From: Costus lasius
Lineage: Eukaryota > Streptophyta > Magnoliopsida > Zingiberales > Costaceae
Assembly (NCBI GenBank): GCA_027563935.2
Contig: CM050449.1
Span: forward strand, 45,792,507 to 45,856,506
Reading direction: 5' to 3'
Length of the DNA: 64,000 nucleotides
The notes under the pieces were generated by a model that was given only the letters and a program-made list of their open reading frames with translations, searched no databases and was not told the DNA's origin. The translations under genes were made by a program, and so were the position numbers. Numbering within the stretch: position 1 is the first letter of the stretch; each line of letters begins with the position of its first letter. This document shows positions 10,794 through 22,477 of this stretch, piece after piece.

Positions 10794-12475
10794 TGCAAGT
10801 CCCCTAATCTAAAGGGGGGGGGGCGAAACCCAAATAAGAGGCGCATAAAATTTTTCTAGCGGAAGCAAGGGTTTCTTAGAATCGTTTGCATAGACATATG
10901 ATTAACTTGTTAAACAACTAGTATAGATCATACCATAGCCATTGTGTAGATGTCGGCTTGGAAGAAGAGAACAAATTTGATCTCCTCCAAAAGATGCGCA
11001 CACAATGAGATGTTGCCTACTCCCTTGTTGCTTCTTGTGCTAGCAAGGCACCAAGGTATCTTGATCGAATAAAAGGAAATGAGAGATGATCTCTCTTGCT
11101 TGGCCGAACTTTCTCCAAGACGTCTTTTTCTCCACACGAGAGTGTCGTCGAGAGCAAGGAGCAAAGGGTTGAATGGAGCGTGAAACCAACCGAACGTGGA
11201 TGCGTTTCTATTTTGGAACTTCCCAAAATAGCAAACGAAAATGTTCATGCGTTATGCGTTCACTTCAAGTGAACCAAACGCTTATCCCACTCCATATGAA
11301 CCATGCGCTCACACATGAGACGGTTCACATGTATATGGTTCAATGGTCAAACCAAACTAGCCCAAGCAATGGTCTAGATCTCATTGAACCCAAAAGGTTC
11401 AAGATCTAACTGTTGATCTCTCAATGCTTTTGATCTCACCGATCTAGCATCACTTCTCTCGATCGAAGCTTACCGATCTCAAGCCCTAATCAATCAAACA
11501 TGATCAGACCAGATCTCACTTACAATCAGAGTTTAAATCCCTTTAAACTGAACCGAAACAATTCAGTCCACACGATCTGACTTAAGTAAGCCATATCATC
11601 AAATTGTGCGACCCTAAGGGTTTCCTTTAAATGTCGGTAACGATAACTTACGTTATCACAATCAGTGAGGGGTATCTAGCAACACATCACTGTCTCCCGA
11701 TATAAAGGAAAGAGTCTTCCAAGACTACACCCAAACCATAGCACAAGTGTGAATCCACTTCACGAGGCATACATGTTTCCTTTGCCACTGGATGTTCTTA
11801 TTGGACAAGCGTGTCAAGCCTATAGCTCCAATATGATGAGCATGATTAGATCAGATGAACATAGTCACCTGGGTATGGCCATACACTTTCTCAATCATCT
11901 CATCCAGGGGGGCCCCTTTAGAATATCACACTCCTATTAAGGAGACGGCAATCCTATATCTATCACTAGTGTCCTAACCTGACTCATGATCATTATCCAA
12001 GATAGTCTATAACCATTATGTTTCAAATGATATTGAACTACCTCAAAACAATGACAATCATCATTTAGAAACACAAGTGATCTCAAGTCAGAGGACATGT
12101 GCCACTTGTTGCAAACAAGGATTATTCACATTGTGACAAGCAATTGAATATCCTAGTAGGGTCTGTCCAGTACATCCAATGTACCCATGAGTCTACATCT
12201 TATTCCATGCTCGAAGCATCCTATAAGATTAGAACACATATTAGTCTCAATCATATCAAGGCTGTCTCATGTTCACCAAGATATCTCAACTAATGACATT
12301 ACAGCATGTCAGCTAAGCTGAACAGCATTGAGACATTATTCAGAAGCACACTTATTGCAGCAGACAATGTAACAAACTGAATAACAACCATTGCCTTTAT
12401 AAACATAAGAGTTTATACATGATATTGAAAGAATCCCAAGGCCTCAAACATTAGCCTTAAGGGCATACCCCAACA
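10794..12475 (-). repeat. Element H 5' LTR, antisense (1,682 bp)
   Basis: Minus-strand LTR beginning TGTTGGGGTATGCCC at 12475 and ending in CA at 10794. Near its end it has a poly-G/C tract (about 10815-10824) that varies in length between copies. The mini-exon ATG-GCT-ATG lies at 10934-10942 (minus) followed by GTATGA. Confidence 0.92.
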
Positions 12476-13623
12476 CACTAACCTACCATACATAAGTGGC
12501 GGAACCTAGAAATGTAACTACATGGTGTAATTTGAGGGTGGTTCTAACCTACCACCTGATGCACCCTAATCTAAGACAAAATAAGCAAAATGGGGTTCTA
12601 AGGAAGCTTTATCTAGGGGCTAGGGTAGCCAAACCTAGAGGGCTTCTTTCGAACCCGACCGGACCTCCGAAGGTCCTGTCTTGGTCCCACATCACAATTT
12701 CTTCAAAATCTTCAATTTTAAATTACAACATGGAATTGAAAAACAAAATTGAAAGACGGCACGGAGGCCTCACATTGTTACATCACATGCATGGCAACAG
12801 GGCTTGACTTTGATCACAACATAAATGCACAAATAGAATTACTCATGCGATTCTATATGTTATGAAAAACAACAAGTAATCACTTTTATTTTTCATAAAA
12901 CACTTTCAATTAATTTTCTGCGACTCTATATCATCCTTCTATTTTGTCTCACCCCTCTCAGGAGTCTACAAAGGTTAGCCGCCCCTTGCAAAGCCCATGC
13001 CCCATATTCGCCTATGGGTCTTGCGCCATGGGTCTATCCCATGAGCGCAAGGAGGAGTAAATTCATCCACATAGGGTCTATCCCAGATGTGAAGAAAACA
13101 AGACTAGAAGACAATTAAGAGGCAAAAATCAAAAGAAATGAATTTTCAACAAAATATTCATGGCATAAAACTTTTGAAAACATTTTTCATGACATGGGGT
13201 AGGCGCATGTAGAAAAGACACCTTCGGGCCTCGTAAGATCGCTCTAATACCACTGTTGGGAATCCCCGGACCTCAGAAAAACTTTAAACACAGCGGAAGC
13301 GGTGGTCCGAAACAGAATTCCAGAAACACCAGGATCACTTATGAGAGAAAACCGAAGGATATGAAGAGCAATACCTTGTCAAGCAACTTTAGGAGCGGCT
13401 GATGATAAAGACGTGCAAGGGCCCGTCCTCTACAATCGCGCACACACGGGCTCCTCAAGATCTCTCCAACCTCCATGCATGGTGCTAGCCTCAGGAGATA
13501 AGATCCACACCTCTGGCCTTCTCAACTTGCGCCAATCCCAAGGAGAAGAAGGGGTGTTGGCTACAAGGAGTGGGTAGCACTACCACTTGTCCCAATCCTT
13601 GATGCAAAAAACCTTTTATTGTC
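12476..13623 (-). mobile_element. Element J: antisense leader and LTR fragment of a third copia-like family
   Basis: Read on the minus strand this is an LTR end (to 13254), a primer-binding site variant TGGTATTAGAGC (13241-13252) and about 760 bp of leader down to 12476, where H interrupts it. The LTR end and first leader bases resemble family 2 (CCCCGGGG near the LTR end, GTGGTAT-AGAGCGA after it), but the rest differs, so I treat it as a separate related family. No coding region is visible; a 103-residue ORF at 12496-12807 shows no recognisable domain and is not called. Confidence 0.65.
13254..13623 (-). repeat. Element J 5' LTR fragment, antisense
   Basis: The 3' 370 bp of an antisense LTR (TG at 13254 is the complement of the terminal CA). 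It is truncated at 13623 by the insertion of element C. The rest of the LTR should lie on the far side of C but was not found in the window. Confidence 0.65.
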
Positions 13624-15592
13624 TGTTGGTGTATATGCACTGAGACCTATATTTGGTCAAACAATGTACTATTTCACTATGATATTTATATATCATTCTG
13701 GCATTGTCATTATCTATGTTTGTTTACATCTGCAATAATGTACTTACATGATAATGTCCCTGGAGACAGATTGGATCTGTGCTCAAAAGATTGTTCCCAG
13801 TCGATATACCTTAGTGGATAAGGGACAACTATGGTACTTATAAGACAGGTATATGGGCTAGTTAGGCACGGGGTGCTAACGCAGACATATGAGTATATCA
13901 GTGGTGGATATACTGGACCGACCTGCTGTGAGGCTATGACTTGGTGTCATAGGTTAACCTCACAAGTGATAGGAGATACATTGATCCTTGGACTTGAGGT
14001 CATTGACTCTTCTATATGGTTAGGGACATGCTTTGATACAACCCAACACCTTGCCGTAATTGAGAGGTCATAATAGTTGTTATTGAGCATGTCACGACCC
14101 ATATGAGAAGACCAATTGACAGATAAAGGATTTGCCCCTTCCTTGTGGAAGTATGATATCCATGGAGCTCCTCTATGATCTATGACTGAAAGTGTATGGC
14201 CATACCCAGGTAAAGACCAGATTTAGTCATAGCCATGTGATTGGATGAAAACAAGTGATGACACACTTGTCCAATCGGATATCAGTTCCGCAAAGGGACT
14301 GTAATGTATGTATCTGTACCTGTTGCGATGACTTGTCCATTCCGGTGACTTGGTTAGCAGCGATGCACTGCTAGGTGTCACTCACTACTTGTGATGACCT
14401 TAGGTCAGCACTGCCAACGTCAAAGGAACCTACAGGGTCACACACCAAGACACTCGAGTTCTCGTATTGATTGGGAAGCCTTATGATCGAGTTATTTGAA
14501 AACTCGGATCTATTTTGGAGATTTCATCAGCGCCAATGGGCCTAATGAGTTGGAAGAAACTTATTGGAGCCAACTTCTGTTTTTGGCATATTGGCCGAAT
14601 TAACCATGGTAGCCTCATTTAACCTTGGGTTAAGTTGGATTGGATCCAATAGCTTGGTTAACATGGGTAATGGACTTTGGGCTAGTCCCATTGCTATGTT
14701 GGGCTCACTAATAAGTTGTCATGAAGAGAAGAAGGGCTAAAAGGGTATAATGGGGACAAATCTTCTCCCCTAGGCACCTATGGGCATAATGGGGAGAATT
14801 GGCAAAGTTTGCTTCATTTAGAAGCAATATGCGCCTCCCCCTTTCACCCTTATGGTATGAATGCCTATATGGCATTACTTGGGGTGCAAGGCAAGGCCTT
14901 GGCGCACTAGGGAAGGCTTGGGCAAATAAGGGAGGGTTGAATGAGAATTATGAAAATGTCTTGGAGACTGTCCTTGCCTCAAACCTTCTCATCCTAACCG
15001 CCCACTTGTCTTGATCCTAGCCCTTCATGAACCGCCTTTTGCTCTATTAATAGGACCCCTTGTCGCTCCTCTTGGATGATGATTTCATGAGTACCACTCC
15101 TAGGAGGCGTGTGCAAGTAGGAGGGGCGAGAGCAAGGGTTCAAGAGGCGCAATCTTCTCTTCCTCCAAACCCTAGCCGCAAGTGTGCATCTCCTCTTCTC
15201 TTCTTGGCGTGAGAAGGCTTGGAGTTGGCGGCTTCTGAATCTCCTCTTCTCAACCCTTGGCGCATAATCCTTGGAGGTGGTGCAAGGTTGGAGAAGGTGA
15301 ACCAAAGGCGTGGATCTTCTTCCCGAGGTTAGCACCAAGCGCGGAAGAAGAGAGCTCGAGGAGTCCGTGTGTGTGAGACTACAGAGGGCGAACACATGGG
15401 CGCCTATCTCGACATCGGCATCTCTTTGCTCGCTTAAGGTACTTTCTATCACATCATGTCGATCCCCTCGCTTGACGATCCGCACTGGGTTTTTTGGGAC
15501 TGGCCTGTTTTGGGGACATTGATTCCGCTACGCATGTATTTTGTATTGTTTCAATGCCAAAAATTGTAAAATGTCCCCGGGGTTTTCCGACA
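13624..15592 (+). repeat. Element C 5' LTR (1,969 bp)
   Basis: Begins TGTTGGTGTATATGCAC and ends TTTTCCGACA immediately before the primer-binding site. It shares the palindrome GTATGGCCATAC (14194-14205) with family 1 at nearly the same distance from the LTR start (about 570 against 590 bp). A TATA-like TATTAATAG is at 15045-15053, aligned with TATATAT at 31679-31685 in D's LTR. A donor-like AAG/GTACTT lies at 15436-15441. ORFs here are fortuitous. Confidence 0.9.
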
Positions 15593-15593
15593 G

Positions 15594-15605
15594 TGGTATC
15601 AGAGC
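15594..15605 (+). other. Primer-binding site of element C
   Basis: TGGTATCAGAGC, complementary to initiator tRNA-Met, one base after the LTR end. Confidence 0.9.
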
Positions 15606-17185
15606 GACTTGCGAGCCTCGAACGATGTTTTTCATGCTTTTCGATGCTCACATGCCATGATGTAATTTTCATAAATTGCATATGCCATGATCATATGTTT
15701 TTCTTAAATTAGAAAAAAAAATTAAAGTTTCTTTCTCCTATCCTCTTTGTCAATTTCTTTTGGATTTTTGGATTATTTTTCTTGGTTAATTTAAGATCAA
15801 AGGCGCATTGTGTCTTCGGGCATTGTGTCGTAGGACGGGCATTGTGTCTTCGGATTGGCCGAGTCTCTTGATCTTACAAAATTGCCAGCCGAAAGGATCC
15901 ATAAAATCACCTTGAAAAATTAATGACAAATAACTAAAAGATTTGTGATAAAAGGATGAGGAAAAGAGACTTGTTTTATGAGAAACTAAAATTTCATGAT
16001 TTTGAGTTTTTCATGAGCATGTAGAATTGCATGAGTAAGTACCATGATTGTGCATGATGTTGTGATCATGAGTCAAGCCCCTATGCATGCCTGTGTTGTA
16101 TCCTTGTGAGGCCTGCGTGCCGCTTATCTTTTTGCTTTTAATTAATAAGAAGATTAGGGGCGCATCCACTTGGAGCATGCTGCATGGTGGCACATCTTGG
16201 ATGGTGGCGCAACAAGCACCAGTGCTTGGCTTGGTGGCGCATGGGGCGCAAGATGAATTGGCCAAGCCCTTCGGCTTGTGAGCTATACCTCTTGTGCTCG
16301 CTAAGTGGCGCATCCTGCTTGAAAGAGGACCTTGGAGCCAACCTTGAAGATCAAGCTAGAGGTCGGCTAGGTTAGGTCTTGTTTTGGGGGCTTGGAACAT
16401 AGGTCAAGAGTTAAACCCCTTCTTGGCATGGGTTGGTTCAATGTCTTGAATAGGCTATGATCACATCATCCCTTTACTGCTTTCATTATCTGCTAAAGCA
16501 TGCCTGTGATGTTTTATCGTTATGTTATCACTATAGGATCACATGCCTGTAATGTTAGACATAAGATAAAACTGAGTTGATGAGACCTCAAAAACTCTCA
16601 CTAAAGTATCAAGTCTAGTAGCCTTCTAATGCGTAGCCCTCATCAAGCTATCGATCAGTGGTGTTGTGAACTGTTTCCCACCCTCGTGGGACACACCCAC
16701 TTATCTTTAGAAGGTGTGTGGTGGCAATGGTTTCCCCAGTCCATTTTAACCGGGTGCACCTTCGCAAGGAAACTCGTTGGCCCGGGGCATAACGATTAGG
16801 AATGGACTTGACTATAATTTCATATGTGCTAGTCACATGATGAGACTCTACAGGCATCATTGAGAGGTTGGGATTTCATGCTGTATCCAGCCCTCACTGG
16901 ACATGAAATGCCTAGACTGTCTCAATAAGGGGAATTGCTTGGAGCAAATGGCCAGCGTGCCCACCTTAGGAAGCATGGGTCACTTTGTGCATCTCATCCC
17001 ACCCTCGTGGGACGTGAAGCGTCATGTGGATTAAGGATCCCATCTCACTAAGAAATTTTAAATTTCCCGATTGACTTTGTGGGTTGTCAATTCGATTAAA
17101 ATAGTGGGAGCCATGGTCATTTAAAATAAGTCCAGATTAAATGACTCGAATGTAGTAATAATCTGCTGTTTCTTGGTTGTTGTAG
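15606..17185 (+). promoter_or_regulatory. Element C leader, predicted intron with conserved hairpins
   Basis: A long untranslated leader. A short imperfect tandem repeat (GCATTGTGTCTTCGG type) lies at about 15801-15860. Three small hairpins at 16677-16690, 16887-16900 and 16998-17011 (loops CCTC or CCCTCA) occupy the same order and surroundings as the three in family 1, and GGATCCCATCTCACTAA follows in both. The leader ends in a pyrimidine-rich TTGTTGTAG (AG at 17184-17185), an acceptor-like site five bases before ATGGC. No ORF here is credible. Confidence 0.6.
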
Positions 17186-17189
17186 AACA

Positions 17190-19164
17190 ATGGCAGATGG
17201 TCACTGCGATCTATCCTGGAAGGGATAAGTTGATTGGATCCAACTTACTAGATTGGTATATGAATTTGAGAATCGTGCTCAAACTCGAAAGGAAGCTCTA
17301 TGTCCTTGAGCAACCTATTCTTGAGCCATTTCCATGCTCAGCCTCAGCGGCTGAGAGGGATGCTTATGATAAGCATCAGGCTGATACTTTAGAGGTTGCT
17401 AATTTGATGCTAACCAACATGTCGCCTGAATTTAGTGGGCAATATGAATCTAAGAGTGCCTCTGAGATCATTTCTAATCTAAGGCAGCTCATTGATGAAT
17501 TGGTTGAGATAAACCCTCCAAAAGTAGATATTCAGTGTGGTGAGCCGAAAGGTTTGACCAAAGATCTGAAATTAAAAATGGAAAGAGTAAGGAATAACAA
17601 GTGCTATTCGTGTGGAGGGCCACCTCACATGTTGAAGGACATGGTGCCACTTCAGAATGAGAAGAAGAGAGGCAAGGCCTCATCTTTAAGCTCAGGTATT
17701 TATGTTACTGAAGTCAACCTTTCTACTCCTATTTCATGGGTATTAGATACCGCATGTGGAGCTCATATTTGTACAAAGATGCAGGGGCTTAAAAGAAGTA
17801 GATCGGTACGGACTGGAGAGATTGACCTATGAGTTGGAAACAGAGCACAAGTTGCTGCTGTTGCTGTAGGAGTTTTAACTCTCTCTCTCTCCCATCAGGA
17901 CTTCAATTAGAACTAGAGAATTGCTATTATGTACCTTCGTTAACCAAAAACATTATGTACATTCATTGCTTAGTAAGGAAAGGTTTTATATTAGAAATAA
18001 AGGAGAACACCTGTTCTTTTTCGTTTGCAAATATGTTTTATGGGAAGGGCACATTGTGCAATGGCTTATATGTCTTGGACATGAATAATTCTATTTGCAA
18101 CATAAATAGTAAAAGGACCAAACTGAGTGGTTCAGTTGGTGCCTTCCTATGGCATTGTCGATTAGCCCATATAAACAAGAACCGCATTCAACAACTCCAT
18201 GCAAATGGATTGTTAGACTCGAGTTCCTTGGTGGAATTTGATACATGTGAACCTTGTTTATTAGAGAAAATGACAAAGGCACCCTTCACCAAAACTGGTG
18301 AGAGGGCACAAGGTTTGTTGGATCTCATACATACTGATGTGTGTGGGCCATTCAATAAACAAGCCAGAGGAGGGCATAACTACTTCATTACCTTTGCTGA
18401 TGACTTCAGTAGGTATGGTTATGTCTACTTAATGAAACATAAATCTGAGTCCTTTGAGAAATTTAAGGAGTTCAAGAATGAAGTAGAGAACCAGCTTGGT
18501 AGAACCATTAAAGCTCTTCGATCTGATCGAGGTGGAGAGTACCTGAGCAGTGAATTCCTTGACTATCTTAGGGAGTGTGGGATCCTATCCCAACTCACTC
18601 CTCCTGGAACACCTCAATGGAACGGTGTGTCTGAGAGGAGAAATCGAACCTTGTTGGACATGGTTCGATCCATGATGAGTCATGCAACTCTACCACCCTC
18701 ATTCTGGGGTTATGCACTGGAGATAGCTTCTCTTATACTGAATAATGTTCCATCTAAGAGTGTCTCAAAGATTCCATACGAGGTATGGAGTGGGAGACGA
18801 CCCAATCTCTCTTTTATCACGATCTGGGGATGTGAGGCTTATGTCAAACATCAGGATTCTAGCAAGCTAGAACCCAGATCTGATAAATGTGTTTTTGTGG
18901 GGTATCTTAAGGAAACAAAAGGATACTACTTTTATGTTCCCAACGAGAACAGAATATTTGTTGCTCGAGTCGTTGTCTTTCTAGAGAAAGAATTTCTCAT
19001 GAAAGAAGCTGGTGGGAGCAAGTTTGACTTGGACGAGGTTCAAGAGCAACCACAAGAGAGAGAGGTGGAACCTGAGCTGCCTGCACCAGTTGCTGGGCAA
19101 CCTGAGGCTCAAACACAGGTCACACGTAGGTCTGGGAGGATTCTTCGTGCAACTGAGAGGTATG
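17190..19164 (+). pseudogene. Element C gag, protease and integrase, degenerate
   Basis: The first ATG after the acceptor is at 17190, but the frame matching family 1 Gag starts at the ATG at 17197, so a 1-nt shift is present. Relative to A about 100 Gag residues are missing between the NLRQL-like stretch and the basic region. The zinc knuckle has lost its last cysteine (C-X2-C-X4-H-X4-M). Protease keeps LDTACG. A TGA at 17830-17832 replaces CGA, and a CT-rich expansion near 17878-17900 shifts the frame. The integrase HHCC finger and catalytic core are then readable in the frame 17829-19164. The reading frame stops where solo LTR N begins at 19165. Confidence 0.85.
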
Positions 19165-20839
19165 TGTTGGGGTATGCCCTTAAGGCTAATGTTTGAGGCC
19201 TTAGGTTTGTATCAGTATCATGTAATAAACTGTTATGTTTATAAAGGCATGGTTATTATTCAGTTAGCTACATTGTCTGCTGCAATATATGTTCTTCTGA
19301 ATAATGTCTCAAAGCTGTTCAGCTAGGCTGACAGGCTATTAAGTCCTTAGTCGATATATCTTGGTGAACATGAGACAGCCTTGATATGGTTAAGACTAAT
19401 ATGTGTTCTAATCTTATAGGATGCTTCGAGCATGGAATAAGATGTAGACTCATGGGTACATTGGATGTGCTGGACAGACCCTACTAGGATATTCAATTTC
19501 TTGTCACAATGTGAATATTCCTTGTATATGACAAGTGGCACATTTCCTCTGACTTGAGATCACTTGTGTTTTCTAAATGATGATTGTCATTGTTTTGAGG
19601 TAGTTCAATATCATTTGAAACATAATGATTATAGACTATCTTGGATAATGAGCTTGAGTCAGGTTAGGGCACTAGTGATAGACATAGGATTGCCGTCTCC
19701 TTGTTTAAGGAGTGTGATGTTCTAAAGGGGCCCCCTGGATGAGATGATTGAGAAAGTGTATGGCCATACCCAGATGACAGTGTTCATCTGATCTAATCAT
19801 GCTCATCATATTGGAATTACAAGCTTGACACGCTTGTCCAATAAGAACAATCCAGTGGCAAAGGAAGTATGCATGCCTTGTGAGTTGATTCACACTTGTG
19901 TTGTTTTTGGGTGTAGTCTTGGAAGACTTATTTCTTTAATATCGGGAGACGGTGATGTGTTGCTAGATACCCCTCACTGATCGTGATAACGTGAGTTATC
20001 GTTACCGACATTTAAAGGAAACCCTCAGGGTCGCACAATTTGATGATATGGCTTACTTAAGTCAGATCGAGTGGACTGAATTGGTTAGGTTCAGTTTAAA
20101 AGGTTTTTATCTCTGATTGTAAGTGAGATCTAGTCTGATCATGTTTGATTGATTAGGGCTTGAGATCGGTAAGCTTCGATCAAGAGAATAGATGCTAGAT
20201 CGGTGAGATCAAGAGCATCAAGAGATGAACGGTTAGATCTGGAGCCTTAGGGTTTATTTGAGATCTAGACTTGATTGCTTGGCTTGATTGGTTCTTAAAC
20301 CGAACCAAAATTGAACCGGCTCATGAAATGAGCGCATGGTTCAAGGTGTGGCGACATGTTCACTTGGCGTGAACGTTGGGGCGATGCGTGGTTGCTATTT
20401 TTAGTAACCATGATCTCCACTTGGAGATGGTTCACGACCGAATAGAGTGCTCTCTATTCTCGCCACTCGGTATTATTCCTCTTAACGTTTTTCGTGTGTG
20501 GCGACGCTTTGACGTTGAGGAGGATTCGGCCAAGAGAAGAAATCATCATCTCCTTTCCTTTCCATTCGGCAAGACAACCTTGGAACCTTGCTAGCACAAG
20601 GAGCACCAAGGAAGAAGCACATTGTTCATCTTGTGTTCGAGACTTTGGAGAAGAGGCGCTTGCAACTTTTGCTTCCAAGGCGCCATCTTGAAATGGCTAT
20701 GGTATGAATTCGTTTCTTCTATTCAATCATACTAAAGTTGATTATATGACATATAAAGATCTTTTAGAAGCCCTAGATTCCGCTAGAGACATTGTTGCGC
20801 CACCTATTAGGGTTTCAACCCCTTATGTGGGAACCTTCA
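19165..20839 (+). mobile_element. Solo LTR N (family 1, 1,675 bp) with TSD GTATG
   Basis: A complete family 1 LTR (TGTTGGGG to CCTTCA) with no internal region, flanked by the direct repeat GTATG at 19160-19164 and 20840-20844. It interrupts element C between integrase and reverse transcriptase codons, and the C reading resumes on the other side. This is the signature of LTR-LTR recombination of a full element. The mini-exon ATG-GCT-ATG lies at 20693-20701 followed by GTATGA. Confidence 0.95.
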
Positions 20840-20844
20840 GTATG

Positions 20845-22456
20845 GGTCGCTGCCGACCCAACACGATGAGATCTTCATCATTGAAGATGAACCCAGGACT
20901 TATGATGAGGCGGTCAGTGGACCGGACTCCGAGAGATGGCTTGAGGCCATGCGATCCGAGATGGATACCATGTCGGCTAACCAAGTATGGGATTTGGTTG
21001 AGCTGCCTAATGGTGTAAAACCCATAGGCTGTAAATGGGTCTTCAAAAAAAAGACTGACATGGATGGCAATATAGTTACCTACAAGGGTAGACTAGTGGC
21101 TAAAGGATTCAAGCAAATCCACGGGGTGGATTAAGATGAAACCTTCTCGCCAGTTGCCATGATCAAATCCATTCGGATTCTGCTTGCTATAGCTGCATAT
21201 CACGACTATGAGATATGGTGAATGGATGTTAAGACAGCATTCCATAATGGAAAGCTGACAGAAGATGTGTATATGACACAGCCAGATGGATTCATCCATC
21301 CTGCAGAGGCCAACAAGGTCTGCAGGCTAAAGAAATCTATTTATGGATTAAAGCAAGCATCTCGAAGTTGGAATCTTCGGTTTGATGAAGCTGTAAGAGA
21401 ATATGGCTTCATGAAGATGATTCCTGTGTATACAGAAAATTCAGTGGGAGCTTGGTGACTTTTTTGGTCTTGTATGTCAATGACATACTGCTCATCGGAA
21501 ATGACATCTCTAGTATTCAGTCTGTGAAGACATGGTTGGGGATGTGTTTCGAAATGAAGGACTTAGGGGAGGCCGCCTATGTCTTAGGCTTGAGGATCTA
21601 CCGGGATAGATCCAAAAGGATCCTCGCCCTTAGTCAAAGTACATACATTGATAAGGTAATGGAGAGGTTCTATATGGAGCAATCCAAAAGAGGATACCTT
21701 CCAGTGAGACATGGCCTTACTCTCTCAAAGAGCTAGTGTCCCACCACACAGGCTGAGAGGGATCACATGAGAGAAATGCCCTATGCTTCGGCAGTAAGCT
21801 CAATCATGTATGCAATGTTGTGTGCCAGACCAGATGTGGCTTATGCTGTAAGCATAACCAGCTGATACCAGTCCAATCTGGGTCTACAGCACTAGGTGGC
21901 TGTAAAGAACATCCTTAAGTATCTGAGAAGAACTAAGGATTTGTTCTTGGTCTATGGGGGACAGGAAGAGCTCAGTGTCTAGGGCTACACTGATGCGTCA
22001 TTCTAGTCTGACCCTGATGACTTCATATCGCAGGCCGGCTATGTGTTCAAGATGAATGGAGGTGTTGTATGCTGGAAAAGCTTCAAGCAATCCACAATAG
22101 CTGATTCTACAATAGAAGCCGAGTATGTTGCTGCTTCTGAGGCAGCCAAAGAAGCTGTTTGGATAAGGAAGTTCATATCTGATCTTCAAGTGGTTCCAAC
22201 TGCTGTGGATCCCATTGAGCTCTATTGTGACAACAAAGGAGACATTGCACAGGCAAAGGCACCACGGTCTCATCAAAGATCAAAACACATACTCAGGAGA
22301 TTTCACCTGATTCGAGAGATCATAGATCGGGGTGATGTCAAGATTAGCAGAGTTGATACAGAGAACAATCTAGGAGACCCACTAACCAAGGCTTTAGCGC
22401 AGCAGAAGCATGATGGTCATACTAGAGATATGGGATTGAGATTCCTCCACCGCTAG
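20845..22456 (+). pseudogene. Element C reverse transcriptase and RNase H, multiply broken
   Basis: This continues the C polyprotein after solo LTR N. Reverse transcriptase is recognisable (KWVFKKKTDMDGN, the VKTAFHNGKL block), but the catalytic motif reads YVND instead of YVDD. In-frame stops occur at 21132 (TAA), near 21220 (TGA), 21734, 21863, 21893, 21980 and 22004. A frameshift near 21415 looks like a 5-nt deletion against the family consensus. RNase H is readable to the C-terminus at 22456. It cannot be functional. Confidence 0.88.
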
Positions 22457-22477
22457 GTCTTTGTGCAAGTGGGAGAT

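Larger units (their letters stand above)
10539..12475 (-). mobile_element. Element H: antisense family 1 element, 5' LTR plus start of leader
   Basis: Read on the minus strand this is a complete family 1 LTR (12475 down to 10794), a primer-binding site and about 240 bp of leader, cut at 10539 by the end of element B. The leader fragment matches that of G near 58440-58500. H's gag-pol and 3' LTR must lie left of the window, beyond A and B. The first five bases beyond the LTR start (CACTA, 12476-12480) are the predicted target-site duplicate. Confidence 0.85.

Noticed and set aside
10530..10800. Possible palindromic or inverted-duplication junction between LTRs of opposite orientation
   Set aside because: It is explained more simply by element B having inserted in the leader of antisense element H.
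12496..12807. 103-codon ORF between H and J's LTR
   Set aside because: It lies in antisense leader sequence, and its composition and content do not resemble a conserved protein.
14994..15485. 163-codon minus-strand ORF
   Set aside because: It lies within the R/U5 part of the family 2 LTR, and a related but disrupted frame occurs in D's LTR. It is antisense LTR sequence.
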